Of a stretch of DNA of 63,180 nucleotides, positions 26,541-35,326 are shown in pieces (position 1 is the stretch's first letter; each line of letters begins with the position of its first letter). The translations under genes were made by a program, and so were the position numbers. Location of the stretch: assembly GCA_937926975.1 (NCBI GenBank), contig CALBCJ010000031.1, forward strand, positions 1-63,180. Direction: 5' to 3'. Source of the stretch: an uncultured Propionibacteriaceae bacterium. Its GTDB lineage: Bacteria; Actinomycetota; Actinomycetes; Propionibacteriales; Propionibacteriaceae. Below the pieces are notes generated by a model. The model was not told where the DNA came from, made no database searches, and saw only the letters and a list, made by a program, of their open reading frames with translations.

Positions 26541-27893
26541 ATGCGTCCGCTCGCCACTCGAGTCTGTACCGCAGCCCTGGGCGTCGTCGCGGGCGTAGCG
26601 GCCGGGGTGACCCAGCCGGCGTACGCAGCCCCCGCCCCGAGACCCATGGCCACGTTCTCCACGGCCGGAGCCTTCAACCCGCTCAAGCCGGTCCGGGTCC
26701 TCGACACCCGGTACGGCACCGGAGCGGCCGGCCCGGTCGGCCCGGACCAGGTCGTACGGCTGCCGGTCCGCGGCCGCCACGGGGTGAGCTCCGGGGCCGG
26801 CTCGGTGGTCCTCAACGTCACTGTCACCCAGCCGTCAGACTCCGGGTTCATCACCGTCTACCCGGGCGGTACGGCGCCGACGGTGTCGAACCTCAACTTC
26901 GTGCGGGGCCAGACGGTGTCGAACCTGGTGGTCGCCCAGATCGGCTCCGACGGGTCGATCTCGATCCGGAGCTCCTCGAAGAGCACCGTCCAGCTGGTCG
27001 CCGACCTCGCCGGCTACTACCAGGGCGGACGGGCCGTCAGCAAGGGCATGTTCCAGCCGATGGCCCCGGCGCGGATGCTTGACACCCGGACCTCGGGGCG
27101 CCCGGTCCCCCCCGGCGGCAGCGTCGACGTCCAGGTGCTCGGGGTGAGCGGCGTCCCGGCGAGCAGGGTGCAGGCGGTCTTCCTCAACACCACCGTCACG
27201 GAGCCTCGAAGGAGCGGGTACGTGACCGCCTGGCCGTCGGGGACGGCCCGCCCGACCGCGTCCAGCCTCAACTTCGTGGCCGGGCAGACCGTGCCGAACC
27301 TGGTGATGGTCAAGGTCGGCGGCAACGGCAGAGTGTCGCTGTACAACGGCTCGGCCGGTACGGCCCACCTGGTCGCCGACATCGCCGGGTACGTCGTCGA
27401 CGGGTACGACACCGAGCAGCCGGGGGCGTTCATCCCGAGCTCGCCGGAGCGGATCATCGACACCCGGCTGCCGAGCTGGAAGACCGGCAAGCTGCAGCCC
27501 CACTGGGAGGGCATCGGCTGCTTCGCGCCGTGGGTCGGCGCCGTGATGGCCAACGTGACCGCGATTGAGCCGGAAGCGCCCGGCTTCATCACCGTGTCGC
27601 CCCGTACGGGCGAGCTGCCGACCGCGTCCAGCGTGAACTTCGTGGCCGGCCAGACCGTGCCCAACCTCGCCACGTCCCCCGTGGACGACAAGCTGATGGT
27701 GTCGTTCTACAACGGCTCCCCGGGCGCGACCCACCTGGCGGTCGACCTGGCCGGCAGCTTCGTGGGGGCCGGGGGCCTGAACGCTCCGCTCCCGCCGGGT
27801 GGGGACCCGTGCGACGAGCTGCGTTCGATCACGTACCAGGGTGTCAGCGCGCAGGCGGTCGGCCCGGTCCGGGCCGGCGCTGCTCCCCGCTGA
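26541..27893 (+). CDS. Secreted PVRVLDTR-repeat protein 1
   Basis: A 450-aa exported protein. A signal peptide (residues 1-29, ending AYA-AP) precedes three repeats of about 125 residues. Each repeat opens with a (V/M)RVLDTR-like line, continues with SGFITVYPGG and SNLNFVRGQTV, then a polar strand, and closes with LVADLAGYY. The last repeat has Cys residues (GIGCFAP, GDPCDEL) that may pair. This repeat is widespread in actinobacterial surface proteins and is probably beta-rich; I know of no proven role. AGGAGG lies 5 nt before the ATG. A second protein of the same design follows. Confidence 0.85.
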   Translation: MRPLATRVCTAALGVVAGVAAGVTQPAYAAPAPRPMATFSTAGAFNPLKPVRVLDTRYGTGAAGPVGPDQVVRLPVRGRHGVSSGAGSVVLNVTVTQPSDSGFITVYPGGTAPTVSNLNFVRGQTVSNLVVAQIGSDGSISIRSSSKSTVQLVADLAGYYQGGRAVSKGMFQPMAPARMLDTRTSGRPVPPGGSVDVQVLGVSGVPASRVQAVFLNTTVTEPRRSGYVTAWPSGTARPTASSLNFVAGQTVPNLVMVKVGGNGRVSLYNGSAGTAHLVADIAGYVVDGYDTEQPGAFIPSSPERIIDTRLPSWKTGKLQPHWEGIGCFAPWVGAVMANVTAIEPEAPGFITVSPRTGELPTASSVNFVAGQTVPNLATSPVDDKLMVSFYNGSPGATHLAVDLAGSFVGAGGLNAPLPPGGDPCDELRSITYQGVSAQAVGPVRAGAAPR

Positions 27894-28053
27894 CCTGAAA
27901 CCGACGGACGGCAGGGTCGTGACTAGCAAAAAATCCCATGTCATACTGGGAATCTCTACGGCCGGGGGCGCTCAGCACCCACGCACCGTGCAGGTCGCGC
28001 GGTGACGCGACCGAAGAACGGCCTCACCGGACCCGGCCGTGGAAGGAGCTCTC

Positions 28054-29388
28054 GTGGGACGGACCCTGCTGGTTGCCCTGCTGTCGCTGACCCTGCTGCT
28101 GACCAGCCTGCCCCGGGCGGTCGCGGCCCCCGTACCTGAGGCTGAGCCGCAGGCGACCGCTCCGGGGACCTTCGTCCCGCTGGCGGCGCCGGTCCGGGTC
28201 CTCGACACCCGCAGCGGGGTCGGCGCGCCAGCCCGCCGGCTCGGGAACCAGGGCACGGTCCGGGTCGGGGTCTCCACGATCGGCGTACCGGCCAGTGCTG
28301 CCGCGGTCGTGGTCAACGTGACCGCCGTCCAGCCCACCGCCCCCGGCTTCGTCACCGTGTACCCGTGGGCCGGGAGCGTTCCGCCGCTGGTGTCGAACCT
28401 CAACTTCGTCCCCGGCGATGTGGTGCCGAACCTGGTCGTGGTGAAGCTCGGTACGTCCGCCTCGGTGGGGCTGACGGCCTCGCTGCAGGGCACGACTGAC
28501 CTGGTCGCCGACGTGGCCGGCTACTACGTGGGCGGCACGGCGAGCGACAGCGGCGCCTTCGTCCCGGTCTCGCCGCAGCGGCTGCTCGACACCCGGGCCA
28601 CGGTGAAGCTGGAGGCGAACACGGAGCTGACGCTGGATGTGGCTGGTCAGGCCGGGGTTCCGCGGACGGGCGCCCAGTCGGTCTTCGTCAACGTGACGGC
28701 GACCGAGCCGGAGGCCGCTGGCTTCCTCACCCTCTACCCGTACGGCGCCAGCCGGCCGACCACCTCGAATGTCAACTTCCGGGCTGGCCAGACGGTGCCG
28801 AACCTGGCCAGCGTGAAGCTCGGCGCGGGGTACATGATGATCGTCAACGGCTCGTCGCGGCCGGTCCACGTGGTCCTCGACGTCTTCGGGTACGTGCTGG
28901 GCAACGGGCAGCCGAGCAAGGTCGGCTCGTTCGTCCCGCTGACCCCGTCGCGCACGTACGACTCGCGCTCGAGTGACCAGGGGATCTACTCGCCGGCCGA
29001 GCCGCCGGTCGGGTTCGTCTTCCCGCCAGGGGTGCAGGCGGCGGTGCTGAACGTCACCGTGACCAGCCCGATGGCCTCCGGCTACCTGGTGGTCTACCCG
29101 GGCGTGGCCAACCCGTCACGGCCAGGCGAGACGATGTGCCAGTCGCCAGGGCCGACCTCGAACCTGAACTTCGACGCTGGCGAGACGGTCGCCAACCTGG
29201 TCGTCACGGCGACCGGCGGGCCGAGCAACGCTGTCTGCGTACGGCCGGAGTCGGCCGCCGGGTCGCACTTCATCCTCGACCTGGCTGGGGTGTACGTGAA
29301 CCCGGGCACGTTCGCCGGCGGGATCGGCGCCCACCAGGCCAGCCTGACCTCTGCCGAGATGATGAAGCTGCTGAAGCCTCGCGGCTGA
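28054..29388 (+). CDS. Secreted PVRVLDTR-repeat protein 2
   Basis: A 444-aa protein with a signal peptide (residues 1-25, ending AVA-AP) and three repeats of the same family (VRVLDTR near 50, RLLDTR near 175, RTYDSR near 300), each with the SNLNF/SNVNF line and an LVADVAGYY-like closing strand. The third repeat is longer and holds a Cys pair (TMCQSPG, AVCVRPE). The start is a GTG with AAGGAGC upstream. The 160-bp gap before it contains an AT-rich segment (27918-27955) that may hold its own promoter. Likely a tandem duplicate of the preceding gene. Confidence 0.85.
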   Translation: MGRTLLVALLSLTLLLTSLPRAVAAPVPEAEPQATAPGTFVPLAAPVRVLDTRSGVGAPARRLGNQGTVRVGVSTIGVPASAAAVVVNVTAVQPTAPGFVTVYPWAGSVPPLVSNLNFVPGDVVPNLVVVKLGTSASVGLTASLQGTTDLVADVAGYYVGGTASDSGAFVPVSPQRLLDTRATVKLEANTELTLDVAGQAGVPRTGAQSVFVNVTATEPEAAGFLTLYPYGASRPTTSNVNFRAGQTVPNLASVKLGAGYMMIVNGSSRPVHVVLDVFGYVLGNGQPSKVGSFVPLTPSRTYDSRSSDQGIYSPAEPPVGFVFPPGVQAAVLNVTVTSPMASGYLVVYPGVANPSRPGETMCQSPGPTSNLNFDAGETVANLVVTATGGPSNAVCVRPESAAGSHFILDLAGVYVNPGTFAGGIGAHQASLTSAEMMKLLKPRG

Positions 29389-29447
29389 CGGTGCTGGACC
29401 GTCCGGGCCCCGCTCAGTCCCGTCCCTCGGCACCGCTGGCCCGGCGC

Positions 29448-29520
29448 GCACAGCAGCGGACCGACGCTCGCTGCCGCGCCCACCAGCCCTCGGTCAGAGC
29501 GGTTCGGTCCGCTCGTGTGC
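29448..29520. repeat. Palindromic element, copy 7 (first of a close pair)
   Basis: Both ends are of the GGACC type: starts GCACAGCAGCGGACC, ends GGTCCGCTCGTGTGC, so this copy is the most symmetrical. It lies in the 350-bp gap after the secreted-protein genes. Confidence 0.8.
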
Positions 29521-29566
29521 CAAGCACAGCCCGAGCGGAGGCCGTCTCGACGGCACAGGTGCCCCG

Positions 29567-29641
29567 GCACAGGAGCGGGCCCACCCTCATCCAGGGCCGC
29601 GACCAGAGACAGGCAGCAAGCGGATCGGCCCGCCCGTGTGC
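29567..29641. repeat. Palindromic element, copy 8 (second of a close pair)
   Basis: Starts GCACAGGAGCGGGCCC and ends GGCCCGCCCGTGTGC; diverged from the consensus. It begins 119 bp after the start of copy 7. Confidence 0.6.
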
Positions 29642-29659
29642 CCGCGATCGTTGGGAGCG

Positions 29660-29743
29660 GTGAAGAACGACGAGCTGTACCCTGGCACCCACCTGCTCGC
29701 CCACCCCGACCACAGCTCCGAGGCCGTCCACCAGTACAGCTAG
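29660..29743 (+). CDS. Possible 27-residue small protein
   Basis: A GTG preceded by TTGGGAGCG opens a short frame (VKNDELYPGTHLLAHPDHSS...) that ends 4 bp inside the convergent DUF4253 gene. The composition is protein-like (two HP pairs, acidic start), but there is no homology I can name. It may also be the relic of a longer gene. Confidence 0.25.
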   Translation: MKNDELYPGTHLLAHPDHSSEAVHQYS

Positions 29744-30417
29744 GCCCAGGCGAAGGGCCAGACGGCGCTGGTCCGCAGAAAGTCCAGGTACTGCTCGGGC
29801 GGCAGCCCCTCGGCGGTGTTCAGCCGGCAGAAGGCCTGGTGCTCCCCGAGCACGGTCTCGGCGTCAGACGGTGACGCCGCGCAGGCTAGGAACAGGGTGC
29901 TGGCTCCGATGGCGAGCGGGAGGGTCCCGTACCGGCGCTGCCAGGAGCGCAGCACGGCGCTCAGCTGGCCGGTGGAGAGCGCCGAGGCGGTGGCGCCGCC
30001 CCACCCCGTACGGGCGACCACGTCGGCCGGCTCGATCACCGGCACCAGGGCGATCTGCCCGTCCCCCGGCAGCCACGGGGTCTCGGCCAGGTAGACCACC
30101 GGGTTGGTGGTGTCCAGCTCCGGCGCCCCCAGCGGCACGGCCAGCACCGCGGCCGGGTCGTTCAGGGCCGGGTCCTCCAGCAGGTACGGGAAGTGCTCGC
30201 TGGTCAGGGGTTCTGACACCACCAGGGGCCACAGTCCGGTGCTCTCGAAGCAGCCGGCCAGCGCCAGCCAGACATCGCCCGAGCCTGGGACCAGGTCATC
30301 GGTCAGCCAGAGCCGGCCCACCGGGCGCCCGGCCGGCAGCTCGACCGGCCCGAGCGTGCAGGGGCCGGCCCCGGGCAGCGAGCCCGGCGACGCGAGCACC
30401 CGGATCCGCTGCGGCAC
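29740..30417 (-). CDS. DUF4253 domain protein
   Basis: A 225-aa cytoplasmic protein whose second half matches DUF4253: a line with RYGTLPLAIGASTLFLACA near 160, then an EHQAFC segment, a YLDFLRTSAVWPFAW end and a conserved aromatic finish. The family is found near SUKH/SMI1 proteins and polymorphic-toxin immunity genes, but its function is unproved. I chose the GTG at 30417 because TATCGT (30430-30425) stands 7 nt upstream in leaderless spacing; a GTG three codons earlier overlaps that box. A SUKH-like gene occurs 4.4 kb away (34814). Confidence 0.75.
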   Translation of the reverse strand: MPQRIRVLASPGSLPGAGPCTLGPVELPAGRPVGRLWLTDDLVPGSGDVWLALAGCFESTGLWPLVVSEPLTSEHFPYLLEDPALNDPAAVLAVPLGAPELDTTNPVVYLAETPWLPGDGQIALVPVIEPADVVARTGWGGATASALSTGQLSAVLRSWQRRYGTLPLAIGASTLFLACAASPSDAETVLGEHQAFCRLNTAEGLPPEQYLDFLRTSAVWPFAWA

Positions 30418-30477
30418 GAGACTCACGATAAGCCAGGACGGCGGGCGGGCCCCGTACAGGTGAGGAAACCCTCCTGG

Positions 30478-31020
30478 TCAGGGCGTGCGCCGGACCGGGC
30501 TGCGCCGCCGCCGGCTCCGGCGGCCAGGGCGGAGCCTCAGGACCCCCACGATGACAATCATTCCCGCCCCCACCAGGGCGAACGGGGCAAAGGCCTGGGC
30601 CGTCCACCAACGCTGAGAGCCCACCGGGTGACCGTCAGCGACCAGGATCTCGACTGGCTGGCGGCTCGCCGTCTCCCAGTCCATGGGAAGGTGGCTGCTG
30701 ACCCGTGCCTCCTGGCCGGTCAGGTCAGACGTCGCCAGCACCTCGTACGGGGCCTGCTGGGCCTCGATCCGGCGTGGTAGGCGGGCTTTGCTGTCCCAGT
30801 CAACCTGGTCGGCCTGGCAGCGCCAGCCGATCCACAGCGACCACATGCTGCGGGAGCAGCGTATCTGGGTGGCGGTCCCCTGGCCGTGGATGCCTGCCTC
30901 GATCCCCCCGCCCTGCGACCGTGCCACTCCCTGGGCTGTGAGCACCAGGGAGCCGACGACCAGCAGGACCACGAGCAGAACGGCGGCGGTGAGCACCACT
31001 TGGTTGTTGCGTCGAGCCAT
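30478..31020 (-). CDS. Two-helix membrane protein, paralogue A of an inverted pair
   Basis: A 180-aa protein with a membrane helix at about residues 7-28, an external domain of about 110 residues and a second helix at about 142-163, followed by a Arg-rich tail. The external domain contains VARSQGGGIEAGIHGQGTA, a Cys pair (IRCSRS, WRCQAD) with WSLWIGW between, and ADGHPVG. It is clearly homologous to the protein at 33079-33669. The layout recalls small actinobacterial DUF6346/DUF3592-type proteins, but I cannot assign it firmly. AGGA precedes the ATG. It is divergent from the toroid-protein gene. Confidence 0.75.
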   Translation of the reverse strand: MARRNNQVVLTAAVLLVVLLVVGSLVLTAQGVARSQGGGIEAGIHGQGTATQIRCSRSMWSLWIGWRCQADQVDWDSKARLPRRIEAQQAPYEVLATSDLTGQEARVSSHLPMDWETASRQPVEILVADGHPVGSQRWWTAQAFAPFALVGAGMIVIVGVLRLRPGRRSRRRRSPVRRTP

Positions 31021-31134
31021 CGTCGTCCTCATTTCTCTTGCGCCACAGGCTACGGCGCGCCACCCGCCCGCGGGCCCGATCGCTGACGGTCGGTCAGCCG
31101 TCTGGCCCGGCGGCGGTGCGGCAGGATGGCGGAC

Positions 31135-32964
31135 ATGCCTGACGCTGACCGGGTGCTGCCGGACGCTGACCCTGCCGGTACGTACGCAGCTGTGTCGGCG
31201 CTGGTATCCGGCGAGCAGGTACGGCCCGAGCAGCTGGACGAGATGCTGCGGGTCGTCGCCGTACGGGAGGACTGCGCCGACTTCCGGGTGCTGGTGCTGC
31301 TGGCGCTGCTGCTGCGCGACGACCAGCGCCCGGGGCTGCTGAGCGGGCCGGACCGGGAGCGGGTGCGGGCGGCGGTGCTGGGCTTCCGGTACTGGATGAG
31401 CGAGCCCGGCGACGACGGGATGTGCCTGTGGTCGGAGAACCACCAGGTGGTCTTCGCGACCTGCGAGTACCTGGCGGGACGCCGCTGGCCCGAGGAGCGC
31501 TTCTCCAACGACGGTCGGCTCGGGGCCGAGCACGCCGCGTCGGCGCAGGTGCGGCTGCGGCGCTGGCTGAGGCTGCGGTTCCGGTACGGGTTCTCGGAGT
31601 GGCTGTCGCCGGTCTACTACGAGGAGGACGTGGCGGCGCTGACCATGCTGGTCGACCACGCCGACCCAGAGCTGGCCGGCATGGCCACCGGGGTGCTCGA
31701 CCTGCTGCTGCTCGACTGCGCCCTGCACAGTGCGGCCGGGGTCTTCTCGCCGGCCGCGGGCCGCTCGTACCAGCGCCAGCAGCAGGACCCGCTGACCGGC
31801 GAGATGCAGCTCGTGGTCGACGCGGCCTTCACCGACCGGCCGCTGCGGCCGGCCTGGGACCAGCTCGCGATGCTGTTCTGCCTGCGGCAGCGCTACCAGG
31901 TGCCGCCGGTGCTGCGCGAGATCGCCACGTACGCCGAGCCGGTCACCGTACGGTCGACGCACGGCCTCACGGTCGCCGAGGCGGTCGGCGTCTTCGACGA
32001 CCCGGTCGACCCGGAGACCACCGGCGCGCTGCTGTGGGCGATGGAGGCCTTCGTTACCCCCGGCAGCATCCGCGCCACGATGGCCGCGTACGAGCACTGG
32101 CAGCTGCGCGGCAACCCGTTCCTGGCGGGGCTGGCGGCGCTCCGACGGGTCCCGCGGGGCCTGCTGAAGCCCCTGGTCGCAGCGCTGAACCCGGTTGTTC
32201 GGGGGACTGCCCTGGAGCGGGCCGAGGTGCAGACCCACCGGGGCCGCAGCTTCGCTGTCTCCAGCGCCCAGCACTACCGGCCGGGCGGTTTCGGCGACCA
32301 GCAGCACCTGTGGCGGGCGCTGCTGCCGGGCGGAGCAGCGGTCTTCGCGACCCACCCGGGGTCGGCCCTGGTCGGTGACGGCTCTCGCAACCGTACCCCT
32401 GACGCCTGGGTCGGCAACGGGGTCAACCCTGACCTCGGCCAGGACGGGCCGCTGCTGCTGGCCCGCTACGACACCCGAGTACGGCGCGGCTACGGAGAAC
32501 GGGACCGATTTCGGGGCAGTCACCTGTACCTGCCGCGGGAGCGGCTGGAGACGCTGCTGGAGGGCCCGGACTGGCTGGTTCTCGGCAGTGGCGGCGGGCT
32601 GCTCGGAATCCGGGCCACCGGGCCGCTCCAGGCCGAGGCGGGCGGGTACCGGCTGGACGGGCCGGTCACCGGCTGGCTGGTCGTCGGCGCTGAGGAGTCG
32701 CAGCAGAGCCCGTACGCGCTGCGCGACTGGCTGCTCGGCTGCCGGCTCCGCAACGGCCGCCGCTGGCTGGAGGCCGTCACTGGCCGCGGGACCTACCGCC
32801 TGGGGCGGGGCCGGCTGCGCAAAGACGGGCAGACCCTGACCCGGAGCCACCGCCGGTACGAGTCACCGTGGGTGACCGCCGAGCGGGACCCGGCCCGGGT
32901 CACCGTCGTCGGGCAGAGCGGCCGGCTGGTCATCGGACCGGCCGGGCGGGAGCGGTTCTGCTGA
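31135..32964 (+). CDS. Large predicted alpha/alpha-toroid protein, polysaccharide-lyase-like
   Basis: A 609-aa soluble protein without signal peptide. The first 300 residues are helical with conserved aromatic and acidic clusters: FRYWMSEPGDDGMCLWSENHQ near 85-105, FRYGFSEWLSPVYYEED near 150 and AGMATGVLDLLL near 180. The W(S/T)ENH line and helical-hairpin pattern recall six-hairpin glycosidases and heparinase/chondroitin-lyase folds. The second half is strand-rich (GDQQHLWRALL, AVFATHPGSA, NGRRWLEAV). This is a resemblance of pattern, not a firm family call. The ATG is 7 nt after CAGGAT (31122-31127), leaderless. It is flanked by the two membrane-protein paralogues. Confidence 0.72.
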   Translation: MPDADRVLPDADPAGTYAAVSALVSGEQVRPEQLDEMLRVVAVREDCADFRVLVLLALLLRDDQRPGLLSGPDRERVRAAVLGFRYWMSEPGDDGMCLWSENHQVVFATCEYLAGRRWPEERFSNDGRLGAEHAASAQVRLRRWLRLRFRYGFSEWLSPVYYEEDVAALTMLVDHADPELAGMATGVLDLLLLDCALHSAAGVFSPAAGRSYQRQQQDPLTGEMQLVVDAAFTDRPLRPAWDQLAMLFCLRQRYQVPPVLREIATYAEPVTVRSTHGLTVAEAVGVFDDPVDPETTGALLWAMEAFVTPGSIRATMAAYEHWQLRGNPFLAGLAALRRVPRGLLKPLVAALNPVVRGTALERAEVQTHRGRSFAVSSAQHYRPGGFGDQQHLWRALLPGGAAVFATHPGSALVGDGSRNRTPDAWVGNGVNPDLGQDGPLLLARYDTRVRRGYGERDRFRGSHLYLPRERLETLLEGPDWLVLGSGGGLLGIRATGPLQAEAGGYRLDGPVTGWLVVGAEESQQSPYALRDWLLGCRLRNGRRWLEAVTGRGTYRLGRGRLRKDGQTLTRSHRRYESPWVTAERDPARVTVVGQSGRLVIGPAGRERFC

Positions 32965-33078
32965 CCTGGTCGAGGCGGGGCTGTGCGGCTCCCGTGCGGA
33001 GCATCCTCGCGTACGGGGCGGCCCGCCGGAGCACCGGATCTGGTCGGGTGGTGGGAGCAGGGCACGTAGAGTGACCAG

Positions 33079-33669
33079 GTGGTCAGCAAGAAGGCGGGCT
33101 CTGGGCGGAAGGTGAAGCCGCTGCGGCCACGAGCGCGGCCGAGAAGGCCGGCACCGGCCCCGGCAGCGCGGGACTACCGGGTTGGTCTGACGGCCGGGTG
33201 CCTCCTGGCGGTGATGCTGCTCACCGGCCTGCTGCTGCTGACGGCCCAGGACGTCGCCCGGTCTCAGGGCGGCGGCATTGACCCGCAGGTGAGGGGTACG
33301 GGGACCGCGAGCCGGCTCCAGTGCTCTCGGTGGGCGGCGTCGCTGTGGATCGGGTGGGTGTGCCAGGCGGAGCAGATCGACTGGTCCAGCCGGCAGCTGC
33401 CGAGCCGGGTGGAGGCCCAGCAGCCCCCGTACCAGGTGCTGGCCCGCGCTGACCTGAGCGGCCAGTCCGCCTCGGTGGCCAGCCACGTGCCCTCGGGCTG
33501 GATGACTGCTGGCAGCGGGCTTCGCAGCCTGCCTCCGAGGGAGGTCATTGTCGTGGCCGGGCACCCGGTGGGTGCGTCCGGATGGTGGACAGCCCAGGTC
33601 TTCGCTCCTCCCGCTGTCCTGGCCGGGCTCCTGGTGGCAGGGGCGCTGGTGCTGCGTCGCCGGCGATGA
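33079..33669 (+). CDS. Two-helix membrane protein, paralogue B of an inverted pair
   Basis: A 196-aa protein: a basic, Pro-rich 35-residue start, a helix at about 37-57, an external domain with VARSQGGGIDPQVRGTGTA, Cys pair LQCSRW/WVCQAE around SLWIGW, then AGHPVG and a second helix near 170-188. It matches paralogue A over the whole external domain. GTG 33079 follows TAGAGT (33067-33072) by 6 nt. A long N-terminal basic stretch is absent from paralogue A and could interact with nucleic acid or acidic lipids; this is a guess. Confidence 0.75.
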   Translation: MVSKKAGSGRKVKPLRPRARPRRPAPAPAARDYRVGLTAGCLLAVMLLTGLLLLTAQDVARSQGGGIDPQVRGTGTASRLQCSRWAASLWIGWVCQAEQIDWSSRQLPSRVEAQQPPYQVLARADLSGQSASVASHVPSGWMTAGSGLRSLPPREVIVVAGHPVGASGWWTAQVFAPPAVLAGLLVAGALVLRRRR

Positions 33670-33694
33670 CCCGAGACGCCGCTAGTGTGACCGG

Positions 33695-34006
33695 GTGCCT
33701 GAAGAAGAGTCCCTCGCCAGCGAGGAAGAGGTAGTGCTGTTTGGCGCTGACCCTGAAGAGTTCATCAACTCGCTGGTGGCCGAGTCGCTGAGAGCTGAGG
33801 CTGAAGGGCGTGCCACTGAGGGAACTGTCGAGGTAGCAGCTCCCACAGGTGTCCTTCGGGCCGTGCACACTGAGAGCGACACAGCGTCCCAGCCGGCCTC
33901 CGTCCTGGCTGCTGAGCACGTTCAGGACCTCCTGGCTGGCCCCGGGCTGCAGGGCGACAGATCGAGCCTCGAGCCACCCGACGACATCCCGTACCTGGGT
34001 TCGTGA
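33695..34006 (+). CDS. Acidic hypothetical protein
   Basis: A 103-aa acidic protein (EEESLASEEEVVLFGADPEE start) with no cysteine, membrane helix or family I recognise. A GTG start stands 6 nt after TAGTGT (33683-33688). The upstream region shares the pattern TAGnGTGACCnGGTG with the gene before it, suggesting the two promoters are related. AT content is somewhat higher than its neighbours. Confidence 0.5.
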   Translation: MPEEESLASEEEVVLFGADPEEFINSLVAESLRAEAEGRATEGTVEVAAPTGVLRAVHTESDTASQPASVLAAEHVQDLLAGPGLQGDRSSLEPPDDIPYLGS

Positions 34007-34091
34007 CTGGTTCGACCCGTCTGCCTGTCGTTCTGTCCGTGGTCGCCTGCGCCGGGCCCCGTGCGCCCGCGACTGGCCGTAAGGTCGGCTG

Positions 34092-34691
34092 GTGCCTACC
34101 CGTACTGTCAGCGTGATCCTGTTCGAGCGCTTCGAGCTGCTGGACGTGTTCGGTCCGGTCGAGGTACTCGCCGCCGGCGAGGGGATCACCGTGGAGATGG
34201 TGGGACCGGTCGCCAACGAGCCGGTCCGCAGCGCGCAGGGCACTCGGGTGCTCGCGGACCGTGGCTACGCGGACCTCACCGACTCCGACATCCTCCTAGT
34301 GCCCGGAGGCATGGGATCTCGGACCCTGGTCCGCGACGCCTCCTTCTGCTCCTGGCTCGCCGATACCGGCCGGCGCGCGGCGCTGGTGACCTCGGTGTGT
34401 ACGGGGTCGGCGGTCCTCGCCGCGGCCGGCCTGCTCGAAGGGCACCAGGCGACGAGCAACAAGCGGGCCTTCGCCTGGGCCAGCGGCTTCGGCGACCAGG
34501 TCGTCTGGCGGGGCTCTGCCCGCTGGGTTCCAGATGGTGACCGGTGGACAGCGTCGGGGGTCTCGGCCGGCACCGACATGGCCGTGGCACTGCTCGCAGC
34601 GCTGACAACCCCCGAGCACGCGGCTGCGGTCGCCCGCCGGATCGAGTACTCGCCGTGGCCCGACCCCGAGCACGACCCGTTCGCCGTCTGA
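34092..34691 (+). CDS. DJ-1/PfpI family protein
   Basis: A 199-aa class I glutamine-amidotransferase-like protein. The first strand and conserved Glu region (FERFELLDVFGPVEVL near 10) and the nucleophile elbow TSVCTGSAVLAAAGLL (Cys near 100) are present, with a later GTDMAVALLA helix. The DVFGP start is typical of the AraC-N-terminal/ThiJ-like subgroup; these may be isonitrile hydratases or protease-like proteins, and the activity cannot be read. GTG 34092 follows TAAGGT (34080-34085) by 6 nt. Confidence 0.88.
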   Translation: MPTRTVSVILFERFELLDVFGPVEVLAAGEGITVEMVGPVANEPVRSAQGTRVLADRGYADLTDSDILLVPGGMGSRTLVRDASFCSWLADTGRRAALVTSVCTGSAVLAAAGLLEGHQATSNKRAFAWASGFGDQVVWRGSARWVPDGDRWTASGVSAGTDMAVALLAALTTPEHAAAVARRIEYSPWPDPEHDPFAV

Positions 34692-34813
34692 CCTGGCAGC
34701 AGCCTGATCCACCACCCCTGTCGAACGGCGGCCGCGGCGGCGCTACGGTAGCTCGGGCAGTCGGCGCGTACGGCTGCAGAGGCTGAGCCCACCGGGGCGT
34801 GCAAGGAGGGGTG

Positions 34814-35326
34814 ATGAGCGAGGACCTGGAGTTCCCGCCGGAGCTGGCGGAGCTGCTGGACCGCGACTTCCCGTACGAGGAGGACGGCGACATCGACTTC
34901 GAGCCGTACCAGCGGTTCCAGAGCCTGGAGGACAACGCGGACTGGATCCGCTCCTGGACGGGCAACTCTGAGCTGGACGGGGCCGAGTACCGCTTCTTCG
35001 GCCAGGACGGCACCGGCGGCATGGTGGGGTTCTGGCTGGTGCGGCCGGGGCAGCCGGTGCTGGAGCAGCCGGTGGTGTTCTTCGGGTCGGAGGGCACGAC
35101 CGCGGTCATCGCCCGGGACTTCGCCGACCTGTGCTGGCTGATGGCCGGCGGCTCGGGCCCGATGGAGGCCGCCGAGGGGCTCCTGCCGGTGCGGCCCGAC
35201 CCCGAGATCAAGGAGCTGGCCGAGGAGGTAGCTCCGGACCGCAAGGCCAAGCCGAAGCACATCGTGGCCGCTGCCCGGGCCGAGTTCCCGAGCTTCGTCT
35301 CCGACATCGAGGCCCTGACCCGCTGA
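34814..35326 (+). CDS. SUKH-like (SMI1/KNR4) protein
   Basis: A 170-aa acidic protein. An N-terminal helical part (LEFPPELAELLDRDFPYEED) leads to strands with YRFFGQDGTGGMVGFWLV, then VVFFGSEGTTAVIARDFADLCWLMAGG, the usual SUKH core order. SUKH proteins act as immunity proteins of polymorphic toxins or as housekeeping adaptors. No toxin gene is near. GGAGGGG precedes the ATG. Confidence 0.6.
   Translation: MSEDLEFPPELAELLDRDFPYEEDGDIDFEPYQRFQSLEDNADWIRSWTGNSELDGAEYRFFGQDGTGGMVGFWLVRPGQPVLEQPVVFFGSEGTTAVIARDFADLCWLMAGGSGPMEAAEGLLPVRPDPEIKELAEEVAPDRKAKPKHIVAAARAEFPSFVSDIEALTR

Noticed and set aside
29414..29731. Minus-strand frame in the gap after the secreted-protein genes
   Set aside because: It runs through two palindromic elements, lacks a start signal and has no protein-like pattern.
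30478..32850. Very long minus-strand open frame (790 codons) through the toroid-protein region
   Set aside because: Its last 180 codons are the real membrane protein; the remainder is antisense to a plus-strand gene with better composition and a leaderless promoter. The upstream part is Gln/Arg/Pro-rich as expected for a GC-rich shadow frame.
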